Positions 23,333 to 35,774 of a stretch of 64,000 bases of DNA are shown here, piece after piece. Positions within the stretch are counted from its first letter, which is position 1; each line of letters starts with the position of its first letter. The notes under the pieces are model-generated. The model was not told the origin of the DNA. It saw only the letters and a list, made by a program, of their open reading frames with translations, and did not search any database. Source of the stretch: Hevea brasiliensis (taxonomy: Eukaryota > Streptophyta > Magnoliopsida > Malpighiales > Euphorbiaceae). Location of the stretch: positions 41,875,593 through 41,939,592 of the forward strand of contig NC_079496.1 in assembly GCF_030052815.1 (NCBI RefSeq), given 5' to 3'. The position numbers were made by a program, and so were the translations under genes.

Positions 23333-23842
23333 ATCACATTTTATCTCTTTTATTTTTTTTAAATTTTTCTCATCACATATTTCATTATTTTATGCTTTCT
23401 CACTGTCAATTAAGTGTACTTCCAGACATTTCGACTTTTCGGGGCAGACATTAGCCGTCGAAACAGTGGAACATGTGGACTACGTAAAGTGAAGATGTTA
23501 CAAATGTGGCATTAAAATAATACTTAATTATTTTTAATAATAAAAAAAGAAAAAATAATTCACACATTGCCAAGATATTTCATGCAAGAAAGACTTCATT
23601 CACTTTGGGCACGATGATTCTAAAAGTGAAGGTATGTTGATGTGGAGTTTTATTTGAAGAACTTGACTTTTGGAATCATTATATCAACAAAATTTTAAAC
23701 TTAGAGTTTGTACCTTCACTTTCACAATCACTATCATGGATCACTGATATCGCATAAAATCCTAGATGAGTTACTATATTAGTGAGGATTTAGGTTAGAG
23801 TAATAGTTTTACCGTTAAAGCGGTTACATTGAACTAATACTC

Positions 23843-24058
23843 TTAGTTGACTAGCCACCTGTTCCTCCCTTCTATGAGGTGGCTGATACCTTTTTTCACT
23901 TTGGGCACAACTTTCATCAGCACTACCTTAAGGAGTTTGAACTCCTTAGCATTTCTAGACGCTATATCAGATTCTTCTAACCTAGAGACTTGGCCATCAG
24001 AAAATACTAGAACTTGCAAATTTAGTTTTTCAAAGAGAACATGCATAAACTTTTCCAT
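23843..24058 (-). CDS. Hypothetical 71-aa frame, fragment
   Basis: It opens MEKFMHVLFEKLNLQVLVFS and is Lys/Leu/Val-rich. The second copy (34413-34628) gives an identical protein. It is not recognised. It has no signal peptide or membrane segment and no start context that favours translation. It may be an exon of a decayed gene captured by the surrounding MULE-like sequence, or chance. It lies 101 bases downstream, in minus-strand order, of the next frame. Confidence 0.2.
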   Translation of the reverse strand: MEKFMHVLFEKLNLQVLVFSDGQVSRLEESDIASRNAKEFKLLKVVLMKVVPKVKKGISHLIEGRNRWLVN

Positions 24059-24159
24059 GGTATTCTGACAGTGAAAGATTTTAAATTTTGGCTATTTTTT
24101 AAAGTTAAATAATTCACTTGGTTTGCTAATGGTGCAAAATCTTAGAGTACCACTTTGCC

Positions 24160-24420
24160 TCAAAATAAATCACAGACCCTACAGTTAAAATGAGTGGAAC
24201 CACATTTACACATGCAATGCATGTAACCATTATAGAGCTTTAGAGATGCTTGAAATTTTCTCAAAGCAGCAATTTCCTTAATATACACATGTGATGCCCT
24301 CTCCATATGACTGTTAACCTCTTTTAATTTCTTCATTTCATATAATAATTTTGCCTCCTTTGCACAAGCTATAACAATTTCATATTCATAATCTTTTATT
24401 CTAGAAACCATTCTTAGCAT
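24160..24420 (-). CDS. Hypothetical 86-aa coiled-coil-like frame, fragment
   Basis: The middle is rich in Glu/Lys/Leu with heptad-like spacing (AKEAKLLYEMKKLKEVNSHM), and the C-terminus has CMCKCGSTHFNCRVC, five Cys in 15 residues. The second copy (34730-34990) differs by one residue (Leu to Pro). It is not recognised. The composition looks more protein-like than the neighbouring frames, and with 23843-24058 it could be a piece of one broken gene. Confidence 0.25.
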   Translation of the reverse strand: MLRMVSRIKDYEYEIVIACAKEAKLLYEMKKLKEVNSHMERASHVYIKEIAALRKFQASLKLYNGYMHCMCKCGSTHFNCRVCDLF

Positions 24421-25390
24421 AACAACATCATAGCTTCTACAATTCTCCCCATCTACCCATATAAAAGAATTGCTACTTTCCAGAGGTTGAAATCAACCAC
24501 ACCCATGAAATCTCCTTCCTTGATTCCCTTTTATCATGGCTGTCTTCACTGATGCTGGAAGCATGCATCTACACCTCATAATGTTACTCCTCCCTAAAGT
24601 GACCTCACTTGCCTCCAAATGTGCGATGGATTGAAAGGTCGTTCTTTATAATTTGGAAACTAGAGTTCTAACTTGAATTTCAAAAGAGAAGATAAGTGAA
24701 TTTGGGAATTTGGCTCATTCTTTGGTTATTTATTTTTTTTCCTTTTTTTTTCCTTTGTTTTCTTTTTTTTTTAATTATATTAAATATTATTATTTTAATC
24801 CATATCAATGATGAAGTCAAATTATATAAACATTTAGCGTTAATATTCATTGCATTTTCTTAGAATTCAGTCTCTTTTTATGTTTATTTTTTAGTGTTTT
24901 TAATAATATTTTAGAAACTTGTTAATCCAACCTAATTCTTTGATTTTTATATTTTATCAGGTGATTTTATGTGATTCTAGAGCCAAGAATGAGTTTGGAA
25001 GAGATCTAGAGGTCAAAAAGTGAAGAATGAAAAGCTAGAAGAATTACACGAGCAATGTAACCTGCCCTATGTAACCTCATAGACCCCGTATAACCTTCTA
25101 GATAGAAGAAAACTCAAAAAAAAGCTATAAAAATTACACGAGGTACCCATGTAACACTACACAACCCATGTAATATCCCCAGACAATAATTCTAACTTGA
25201 CTTTTCTATAACATCCTCCCTGTACGTAGTCTGTACGTTTTGTTGCTCCGGTGACCTAATGTCTGTCCGAAAAAGTTAAGATGTTTAGAACTACACTTCA
25301 GTAATAGTAAATAGACATATAATGATGAAATAAATAAAAATAAAATACAAGAAAAATTAAAGAAAAATAAAAGAGGGAAAATGAAACAAG

Positions 25391-25439
25391 GTTAAATGAG
25401 CCGACACCGTAGCGATGGGTGATCGCACCGGGAAGTTAC
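25391..25439 (+). promoter_or_regulatory. 5S-rRNA-like block in LTR C (copy 1)
   Basis: GTTAAATGAGCC, GCGATGGGTGATC and CCGGGAAGTTACG occur in order, 185 bases into the LTR. The second copy lies at 35959-36007. Confidence 0.55.
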
Positions 25440-25852
25440 GACAAAGGAAATTACCGACTCCAAGACCACGGGGAACACTCGGAATTAAATTTCTAGACAT
25501 AATTAAAGGTTTATTGAAATGTAATTGACACTAGAAATATCAAAGAAAAATTAATAAATTAGTATAAAGAAAAACAAAAAATCGAGAAACAGACAAAAAT
25601 CGGTGTTACCAAAAAATCGAAAATACAACCCGTAGAAGGGCATTTTAGTCATTTGACACCTAGAGTTGCCTTTTGACCTCAATGTCCATTAAAAATAAAT
25701 GATATTACACTTTGAAAATGTCATGAAAAATTAAAATGAGGTACATTATATGAATAGTGAAAGAAATGAGGCATAAAATGTAAATTGTGAAACTTTGAAT
25801 AATTAAACAATAAAAGTAACCTAAGTGCTCCACTAACTCATGATTTAGGACA

Positions 25853-25862
25853 CATATAAAGG
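25853..25862 (+). promoter_or_regulatory. TATA-like box of LTR C (copy 1)
   Basis: CATATAAAGG lies about 650 bases into the LTR and about 230 bases before the donor-like TAG/GTAAGT near 26086. Confidence 0.5.
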
Positions 25863-27553
25863 ACTTTGGGACAGCATATCCCACTAACTTCATCTTCTTC
25901 TTCTTCATTCTTCTTCTTGCCAAAATGGAGCTCCCAAACCAAACCTCCATGGCCGCACCTTGTGAGCTTCATCAAGCCATGATTCTCACACTTCTCTTCA
26001 CTAAATGTTGTCTACACACCTTGGGCAGCATATTTGGAGCAATAAGAGGGAAGTTTAGTGAGGTTTGAGCAAGCTACAAAAATAGGTAAGTGTCCAAATC
26101 CCCTCCATTTCTTTAGTAAACTTTATGTTTAGATTGAGGTGAGTTGAATGGTGAAGAGAATGGAAGAATTTATTGAGTTATTGAATTGTTCAATTTCGGC
26201 AGCCATGAGAACCTAAGTTGCTTGAGTTTTTCTTATCTCTAAAGGATGGAAATTAATGTTGATTTAGTCATTTTAAAGTTGTACTAATTCAGTTTCCATG
26301 TATATGTATATTGAGCACTTAAATTCAAGGGTTTGGAAAGCCATTTGAATACCTTAGCAAACTGCCACTTTTGGCAGCCTTTAAATTCATGAATTAATGT
26401 TTGATTTCATGAATTTCATGGATGAATTATGGTGAAGATGAATTGTGGGCAGTGTATGTGAAGTAATGGTTGGGACGTATATGTAATAATTAAGTATTTT
26501 CATGTATATGTTATGTTGAATTTAACTTTGTAAATTAGGGTTGTATAATATACATGGAGCACTTGCATATTCTACCCAAATAGACATGATTGAGATATGA
26601 TGAATGGTATAGAAGTGTTATGAATTTATAATTGTAGTTTTGGGAGGAGGAGAAATGGCATTTGGGAGTGTTCTTTTATGTGCAGATTGTGTGTTGTGAA
26701 GGCAGTAGGTAAATTGAACCATAAGTGAAAATTGGTGATCCCAATTGGTATGAGGCCAATGGGAGGTGAAACTAGACAAAAAATGAGCCAACTTTCATGT
26801 AGAAATATTGCCGAAATTCTACCTAGAAACTGACATTAAAAATGACCTAATCCGGAATTGGTAATGTGCAAGCCCAAATTTTTGACCATATGAACAGTAG
26901 TTACTAAGATGACCATAACTCACTCAAAACAGGTCCAAATGACTTGAAATTTATACCATGGAAAGCTTAGAGCTAAAATTCTTATGGAGACACCAAAGCT
27001 CAGAAATGGGCAGAACCAAGTCAAATTGCTTGCCCAAGTTAGGGTACCAAAACTACCAGAACTGAATTTGACCTAAAATTGACCAAATTTTACACTAAAG
27101 ATGCAATCTGTCCAGCCTTAGTAAATTGACCATATCTTGGTCTATACGACTCAGAATGACCTGAAATTTGTGCCAAAAGTTCAATAAGACATAGAGCTAT
27201 AATTTTTCTTCTTTGACCAGAAGCTAAAAACCAAGAGAAACAGGACATTAAGCTAGACCAATCTAGCACACTAAAACTAAAAATTTGACATTTACATACA
27301 ATGAAGCTTTGAAGTAATTTGGCAATAAATGCCAACTTGTGAAAAGGGTAAATTGCACTATATTTGCAGCATATTGAATTACAAATTGTGACATGTTGAT
27401 ACTAAAATCAAATTATCCATGATATCTAAAAAGGTCAACATTTGTATTGATTTGTGAATTACATAATAACTAGAAAACTCTAAAAATGAAGATTTAAACA
27501 ATTAATTTGTAATGTGCCCTAGTTTGCCTAGTTGACTAGTTTGGATAGGTTGG

Positions 27554-30500
27554 CATTTCATTCAATGCTTAATTTAATTGTACTGAAATTTCTGTACACT
27601 TAACTTAACTTAACTGCTTGAATTGAATAATGTTTTAATTGACTGCCTGTGTAGCCTATACACTGACCAGACTGGATAAATGGATATACTAGCACTGGAT
27701 ACCTAGTATGTAACACCCCAAAGTTCGGTAGTGCGTTCTACTGCTCCGGTGACCAGTGTTGTCCGGACAGCTAGGATGCCTAGAACTACACTTTGACATG
27801 AGGGAGGAGACATAAAATAATGAAATACAAGAAAAGAAAATACAAGAAAAACAAAGGAAAAATAATAGCAAAGAAATGTGATCAAGTTAAGCGAGCCGGG
27901 AAACCTAACGATGGGTGATCTTGCAGGAAGTCACGGCGTGGACCGTTGACTAGCCCTGGACTGCGGGGAACCCTGGAAAACATTTTTAGGACTTAAATAG
28001 ACCCTTATTGAAGAATAAATATCATTAGAAAGATCAAAGAAAAATTAAATAATTAGTACAAAGAAAAGTGAGAAATCGAAAAATAGACAAAACCCGGTAT
28101 TACCGAAAAATCAAGAATGCAACCCGAACAGGGGCATTATGGTCATTTGACATCCCGAATTGTCTTTTGACCTAAATGTCCATTAAAAATAAATAATATT
28201 ACACTTAGAAAATAAAATGAAAAATTAAATTGAGGGTACCTAATACAAATAGCCAAAATGGAGTGAAAAATGTGTAAATAAAACATGTAAGCTTATTATC
28301 TAGTTAAAATTGAGTGAGTGGGCCACTAAAGGAATATAATAGACACATAATGGGGCAGCTGTAACTCCATTATCCAAACAGAAAAGTTCATCTTCTCCAA
28401 AACACCAAAGTTGCCGAATTGAAGGATGAGAAGAAACCTCCATGGGCGTTTTTGCATGAGCTTCATCCTCTCCCTCATTTCAACTCCATTCACTTAGGTT
28501 CCTTCATGAAAAATGGTCTACACATCACAAGGAAGAGTTTGATACCAAATTTGAGAAGTTTAATCAAGGTTTAACAAGTTCCAACTATAAGGTAAGTTAG
28601 CATTTTTGAAGATAGCTTTGTTAAACCTTGTGTACATGTTATGGGTGTTGGTTTTGTGAAGGAAATTTTTAAGTTGAAGAGTTATTGAGATATCCATTTT
28701 TGGGCAGCCATGTATTCATGTATTGATGAAGTATTTGTACAAATAATTGATGAGAATTATGTTGGTTATGGTGATTTAATATCCAAGTGAATTACTTCAT
28801 ATATATATGGTGATTTTTGCACTTGGATGGAAAATTGATGAATTGTGGAAAACTTGGTATTGATGAAGTTTTTTGGCAGCCTTGGAACTCTTGGATAAGT
28901 GTATGTGTTCATGAAGATATAGGCAGAATTGTAGCATTAAGGATAGATGGATATGTATATGAAATTGTTGTGTAAAGTGTATGTAAAAACTAGTAATGTT
29001 TATGTGTATGTGTAATTGTATTTGGACTTTGGAAATTAGAATTATATTTGGTGTGTTGAGGATAATTGTAATCTGCCCAAAGTGATGTTAATGTAAAGTG
29101 GAATATGTTTTTGGTAAAGTACCAAAACAGATTTGGTAGGGAAGTAAACATATTGCAAGGTAAGTGTGTGATTGATGTGTGTTTAAGCAAGGTAACTAAG
29201 GGCAGTGTACATTTTAGCCAATAAGTTTAAATGTGTAACCTCGATTGGTATGAGACCAATTGGAGGTGGAACTAGGAACAAAATGTGCCAACTTTCATTG
29301 AGAAAGCATACCAAAATTCTGCTTGCAAGGTGACCTAAGAAAATGACCAATTCGGATTAGGTGCAATTAGGACCTGAAAAATGACCAATTGGGCAGCAGT
29401 GAGTGTTTAGGCCATAACTCACTCAAAACAGGTCCAATTGACCTGAAATTTTAACCATGAATAGCTAAGACCCATACCTACAAGTCTTATGAAGACACCA
29501 AAGCCCAGAAATGACCAGAAGCAAGTCAAAAAGCTTGCACAAGTTCGGGTCCAAAAACTGGCCGAACCAAAGTTGACCAAATTGACCTAAAATGACCTAA
29601 TTTGATGCCATTTGACCAGCAATAGTATAATGACCATAACTTGGTCTACATAACTCAGATTGACCTAAAATTTTGCCCTGCGTGTAATAAGACATAGATC
29701 TACAAGTTTGTAGTTTTGACCAAAATCCGAAAACTGAGGGAACTAGGCCGTCCGGCTAGGTCAAACTAGTATCCCGGAATCCAGTAATTTGCAATAAAAT
29801 GCAAGGAAATGCAGTATACATAGAAATGAGTTTGGTAAAACGTACCAACCCTAAAACCCTATCGAATGTGATATATTAATGACACTAAAACCTAATTTAC
29901 CTAAAACGCATCGAGGGTCGGTATATTAGGTGATTGAGCAAATAATAGCCTTCAGTGAATTACTTATCAAACATTATCATTAGAGACAGTTTAATTTAGT
30001 ACTGAAACACTTCAAATTGTGTTTCTCAGTTACCAAAGACTCAGGAAAAGGGAAGGAAACACTGAGTCAAGACCAGGAGACAAATATCAGAGGTTTGTGC
30101 ACAACAACTATTTCTTTTGAATTATTTTCAATTGAAATAAATATTGACTATTTGTATATTATTGTTTTAAATTGTGGAAATGGGTTTGAATGGATATTTA
30201 TTGCTTGAAAAGCAATGTAAATGATTTGATGGATACTATTGATTGAAAAGCACTGTAAATGGTTTTTGTGGAAATTAAAGATAATTGTGAATTGTGTTGC
30301 CATTTTGTGAATGAAATTATAACTTTGGAAATTTATTGGATTCTCACGAATCATTTGAATAAAATGTTTGGAATTGATTTTGTGTTCACACTTAGCATGA
30401 CAGTATCATATCATTCCTTCTCCATTTATGGAGTCGTGATCATTTATTTTTCTCCCTCTCTGGTTTACCAGTTGAGGTGATCGGATGAGTACTAATTATA

Positions 30501-33500
30501 TAGCTAGCTCCCTTCCTCATTGATTTCGATTAGTGGGGTTGTGATTTCTTTGTCGTGGTGTACAACGCGGCATTGATCGAAAATTTGTGTCATGGCTTAA
30601 GTTGTGAATGAATTGGCAACACTGTATTCTTAACTTATTCGACTAAATTGTGTTGTTATGCGATTTGATAATTTGTTAAATGAAGTTTAAATTCTTACTG
30701 AAATTTACTGTCTTTCGAATTTAACTATGTTTTGATTATTGAGATTTATTGTGATATTGGGTTAAATTCCTTATGACAGTATTGTCTTGAATTTAACTAT
30801 GGTTTTTAAGTATCCACTATTTATTTGAATTATGAATTGTGATTTTAAATTGTATTTGGTTAATGTTGTGCACCACTGAGACATTGTCTCAGCGATAGCT
30901 TTTTATTGCTGTCGTAGGTAGACAGACAGACAGTGCAGCAGACTAGGCTGCTAATACCTCCAGCGAGAGATTTTTCGGGTATAACGAGTATACCACATTT
31001 TGTATTTTGTAATGTAATGTATGTTCACTGTATGTACATATTGTTGTTGGTTTTGAGCAGTTGTAAATTAAAATTGTACATTGGAGTTGTAAAGCAAATT
31101 ATGAGATATTTTGACTTGTAAAAACTGTATTATATTTTCTCTATCTCAGTCCTTGAAAAATTACTGTGAATTTGACTTGAGAAATGTGTTGGGTTGAGAA
31201 AAATGTCGAAGTTGAAATTTGGAAATCTATTGAAGTGCTTTTTACAGGTTTTCTGAAGAACTGTTTTATCCAAAATACAGATGGCACTTTGCCAAAATTT
31301 TTACAGAAACTCCAAATCATTCAAATGTGTTAGTTCTATCACTTCAGTTCATAAAAGTTTTTAACACCTGTAAATAGTGCTCACCACTGTAAAAGAAGTA
31401 AGAAAAGTTTTTAAAATCCCTTGTAGTGTATTTAATGGATTATCGATGAAGCGGAGTTGGTAATTCATTAGGTATACTACGGGATCATGTTATGCCTTAC
31501 AGAGGGGTAGGGTGTGACATAGTACCTCGGGCCGTCACACCATCGGTCACAAAGTGTCTCCTGGTGTGCAAATAGTGTGGCTAAAAAGCCATATAATAAA
31601 TCTGGCGATAAGCCAAGTATAATAACACAATACGTATAGCCGTAGGCTATTAAATCCTGATCTTGGCATAATAAGCCGTAAAAATATAATATGGCATGAA
31701 ACCATTTACAGAATAGTTGTTAGAATCCTATTAGCATGCCAACCTATCCAAACTAGTCAACTAGGCAAATTAGGGCATATTACAAGATTAAATATTTATT
31801 TTTAGGATTTACTGGTCATTATACAATTCACTAGTCAATGAAAATGTTGACCTTTTCATACATCATGCATAAGTTGATTCTAGTATCAACACGTCACAAT
31901 TTACAATTCAATATGCTGTCAATATAATGCAATTTACCATTTTTACAAGTTGGCATTCATTGCCAAATTATCTCAAGCATCATTGTATGTAAATGTCAAA
32001 TTCTTAATTTTTGTGTGCTAGATTGGTCTAGCTTAAAGTCCTATTTCTCTTGATTTTAAGCTTCTGGTCAAAGAAGAAAAATTGTAGCTCTATGTTTTAT
32101 TGCACTCTGGGCAAAATTTCAGGTCATTCTGAGTTGTATAGACCAAGATGTGGTCAATTTACTAAAGCTAGACAGATTGAACCTTTAGTGCAAAATTTGA
32201 TCAATTTTAGGTCACTTTTAGTTCTGGCAGTTTTGGTACCCGAACTTGTACAAGCTATTTGACTTGGTTCTGGCCATTTTTGGGATTTGATGTCTTCATA
32301 AGAATTGTAGCTCTATGTCTAAGCTATCCATGGTAAAAATTTCAGGTCAATTGGACCTGTTTTGAGTGAGTTATGGTCATCCTAATGACTACTGTTCATA
32401 TGGTCAAAAATCTATATTGCAAGGTTGCCATTCCGGATTTGGTCATTTTTAAGGTCAGTTTCTAGGCAGAATTTTAGCAACATTTCTACATGAAAGTTGA
32501 CCTATTTAGTGTCTAGTTTCACCCCCCATTGGCCTCATACCAATTGGGTTCGCAGTTTTGTACTTATGACCTAATTTAGGTGCTGCCAACATACATAACC
32601 TGCATTTGAACATTACACTTCCAATTTTGACAATCCTCCTCCTCCCAATACTTCAACATTTAATCATGGCACTTCTATATATATTGTACACAATTCCAAC
32701 AAGCATTTTGGGCAGAACACTCAAGTGCTCAATGCACCCAATACACCATTAAGTTCAACATTTACTTCCACCGAAATTCAACATACCTCAACACCAATAT
32801 TACACATTCACTTCCATGGCAACTACACATGCTACCCACAATTTATCACCATCACACCTCATAAATATATTACATAAAATCACATACAATTTCATAACAT
32901 TTTAGGCTACCAAACATGGCAGTTTACCAAGGTATCAAAGTCCCATTTTCCAACCCTTAATTCAAGCACTAACATGCACATACTTGGACATTAACCTACT
33001 ACAACTTTTATTTGAGTTAATAAACCTTAATTCCCATCAAATACATATAAGAATAAGTTACTAACCATGCATTTTCATGGCTGCCAAAACTAAGGTTCAC
33101 CAATACTCATCATTTCCTCAATTTTTCTTAGCAATTCAACTTACCCAAAGCTCAACACAAGGATTAGTGAAGGAAAATGGAAAGATTAAGCACTAACCTT
33201 ATTTTGAGCTTTATAAACCTCACCAAAACTTCTTCTTTTTGCTTCCTACATGCTGCCCATGATGTGTAGATCAACTTTAGTGAAGGAAGTTTGAAGAATC
33301 ATGGCTTGAAGATGGGTGGATGAAGCTTGCTTGTGGGATGCCCATGGAAAAAACTTAAAAGCTCCAATTCGGCCATGGGAGAGGATTTGAAGAAAGTGAA
33401 TTGAAAGTGGATGAAATCTGCCCTTAGGTGTCCTTTTTATAGTCCCACTAATCTCCACTAACTTAGGTTAATTTTATTATATTTAAAGTTTTGATATTTG

Positions 33501-34072
33501 CAAATTAATCTCCCATTTCTCTTTTAATTGCACTTCATTTTTAATTTCATTTTTCATGAAATTTTCAAAAGTTAATATCATTTATTTTTAATGAAAATTG
33601 AGGTCAAAATTCAACTGTAGGTGTTAAATGATCAAAATGCCCCTCTTCGGGTCAAAGTCGGACTTTTTCGGTAACACCGATTTACTCCTTGTACCACCGA
33701 TTTCTTTAATTTTTGTTTTTCGTTTATACTAACTTATTAATTTTTTTTTTACATTTACAATATCAATTACATCTCAGTAGACCTTTAATTATGTTCTGAA
33801 AATATTTCCCTGAGTTTCCTGTGGTTCAGGGCTAGTCAACGGTCCTCGCTGTAACTTCCCGGTATGATCACCCATCGCTACGGGTTTGGCTCGTTTAACT
33901 TAATCACATTTTATCTCTTTTATTTTTTTTAAATTTTTCTCATCACATATTTCATTATTTTATGCTTTCTCACTGTCAATTAAGTGTACTTCCAGACATT
34001 TCGACTTTTCGGGGCAGACATTAGCCGTCGAAACAATGGAACATGTGGACTACGTAAAGTGAAGATGTTACA
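27554..34072 (-). repeat. Antisense LTR A, copy 2, left-truncated, holding LTR B copy 2
   Basis: The left 0.84 kb of LTR A, with its terminus and AATGT, is absent because the duplication starts inside the LTR. The right end and AATGT (34073-34077) are intact. The 5S-like block is at 33852-33902. Confidence 0.9.
27709..31519 (+). repeat. Gypsy solo LTR B, copy 2 (3811 bp)
   Basis: TAGTA duplications lie at 27704-27708 and 31520-31524. The 5S-like block is at 27886-27932, altered in the middle of its C-box part relative to copy 1 (GATCTTGCAGGAAG). The donor is at 28592, the mini-exon at 30030-30092 and the hairpin at 30876-30892. It was copied with the duplication and is not an independent insertion. 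Confidence 0.95.
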
Positions 34073-34077
34073 AATGT

Positions 34078-35769
34078 GGCATTAAAATAATACTTAATTA
34101 TTTTTAATAATAAAAAAAGAAAAAATAATTCACACATTGCCAAGATATTTCATGCAAGAAAGACTTCATTCACTTTGGGCACGATGATTCTAAAAGTGAA
34201 GGTATGTTGATGTGGAGTTTTATTTGAAGAACTTGACTTTTGGAATCATTATATCAACAAAATTTTAAACTTAGAGTTTGTACCTTCACTTTCACAATCA
34301 CTATCATGGATCACTGATATCGCATAAAATCCTAGATGAGTTACTATATTAGTGAGGATTTAGGTTAGAGTAATAGTTTTACCGTTAGTGCGGTTACATT
34401 GAACTAATACTCTTAGTTGACTAGCCACCTGTTCCTCCCTTCTATGAGGTGGCTGATACCTTTTTTCACTTTGGGCACAACTTTCATCAGCACTACCTTA
34501 AGGAGTTTGAACTCCTTAGCATTTCTCGACGCTATATCAGATTCTTCTAACCTAGAGACTTGGCCATCAGAAAATACTAGAACTTGCAAATTTAGTTTTT
34601 CAAAGAGAACATGCATAAACTTTTCCATGGTATTCTGACAGTGAAAGATTTTAAATTTTGGCTATTTTTTAAAGTTAAATAATTCACTTGGTTTGCTAAT
34701 GGTGCAAAATCTTAGGGTACCACTTTGCCTCAAAATAAATCACAGACCCTACAGTTAAAATGGGTGGAACCACATTTACACATGCAATGCATGTAACCAT
34801 TATAGAGCTTTGGAGATGCTTGAAATTTTCTCAAAGCAGCAATTTCCTTAATATACACATGTGATGCCCTCTCCATATGACTGTTAACCTCTTTTAATTT
34901 CTTCATTTCATATAATAATTTTGCCTCCTTTGCACAAGCTATAACAATTTCATATTCATAATCTTTTATTCTAGAAACCATTCTTAGCATAACAACATCA
35001 TAGCTTCTACAATTCTCCCCATCTACCCATATAAAAGAATTGCTACTTTCCAGAGGTTGAAATCAACCACACCCATGAAATCTCCTTCCTTGATTCCCTT
35101 TTATCATGGCTGTCTTCACTGATGCTGGAAGCATGCATCTACACCTCATAATGTTACTCCTCCCTAAAGTGACCTCACTTGCCTCCAAATGTGCGATGGA
35201 TTGAAAGGTCGTTCTCTATAATTTGGGAACTAGGGTTCTAACTTGAATTTCAAAAGAGAAGATAAGTGAATTTGGGAATTTGGCTCATTCTTTGGTTATT
35301 TATTTTTTTTCCTTTTTTTTTCCTTTGTTTTCTTTTTTTTTAATTATATTAAATATTATTATTTTAATCCATATCAATGATGAAGTCAAATTATATAAAC
35401 ATTTAGCGTTAATATTCATTGCATTTTCTTAGAATTCAGTCTCTTTTTATGTTTATTTTTTAGTGTTTTTAATAATATTTTAGAAACTTGTTAATCCAAC
35501 CTAATTCTTTGATTTTTATATTTCATCAGGTGATTTTATGTGATTCTAGAGCCAAGAATGAGTTTGGAAGAGATCTAGAGGTCAAAAAGTGAAGAATGAA
35601 AAGCTAAAAGAATTACACGAGCCATGTAACCTGCCCTATGTAACCTCATAGACCCCGTATAACCTTCTAGATAGAAGAAAACTCAAAAAAAGCTATAAAA
35701 ATTACATGAGGTACCCATGTAACACTACACAACCCATGTAATATCCCCAGACAATAATTCTAACTTGAC
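34078..35769. other. Unassigned segment, copy 2
   Basis: This is the second copy of 23508-25201, including minus-strand frames at 34413-34628 and 34730-34990 that are nearly unchanged. No recognisable gene is present. Confidence 0.4.
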
Positions 35770-35774
35770 TTTTC

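Larger units (their letters stand above)
16146..23502 (-). repeat. Antisense gypsy solo LTR A, interrupted by solo LTR B
   Basis: The 5-bp target duplication AATGT is exact on both sides (16141-16145 and 23503-23507). No internal region is present, so this is a solo LTR left by LTR-LTR recombination. Removing the nested insertion (17143-20950 plus one TAGTA) leaves about 3.5 kb. On the plus strand the left terminus is TATAACACC instead of TGTAACACC, a single G-to-A change. It carries a hairpin at 16805-16822, a TATA-like TTTTTATAG at 22864-22872 (minus strand CTATAAAAA), a donor-like site at 22622-22629 and a 5S-like block at 23282-23332. Confidence 0.9.
23508..25201. other. Unassigned segment between LTR A and LTR C (copy 1)
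   Basis: The first part continues the MULE-like region interrupted by LTR A. From about 24700 there is a T-rich tract, then text with CATGTAACC/CCCTATGTAACC repeats like that at 41250-41500, which I assign tentatively to a Tat/Athila-like LTR. Two minus-strand frames in the middle are listed separately. Nothing else is recognised. Confidence 0.4.
16988..27553 (+). repeat. 10.57-kb tandem duplication, copy 1
   Basis: It contains part of antisense LTR A, all of solo LTR B, the rest of LTR A, an unassigned segment and the first 2.35 kb of LTR C. It is repeated head-to-tail at 27554-38121 with scattered single-base and small indel differences. The left breakpoint is CAT at 16988-16990 in LTR A and the right one is CAT at 27554-27556 in LTR C. 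Confidence 0.95.
25207..27553 (+). repeat. Gypsy LTR C, left part only (copy 1)
   Basis: It starts TATAACATCC after the target duplication TTTTC (25202-25206). Like LTR A, the second base is A where other LTRs have G. It runs to the duplication junction at 27554, where it fuses to antisense LTR A sequence. The missing 1.1 kb is present in copy 2 (to 39266). It includes the 5S-like block (25391) and a TATA-like CATATAAAGG at 25853. Confidence 0.92.

Noticed and set aside
22676..27335. Minus-strand frames of 70-81 aa at 22676, 25705 and 27090 that recur in the second copy
   Set aside because: They fall inside LTRs, recur only because the segment is duplicated, and show no domain or codon pattern.
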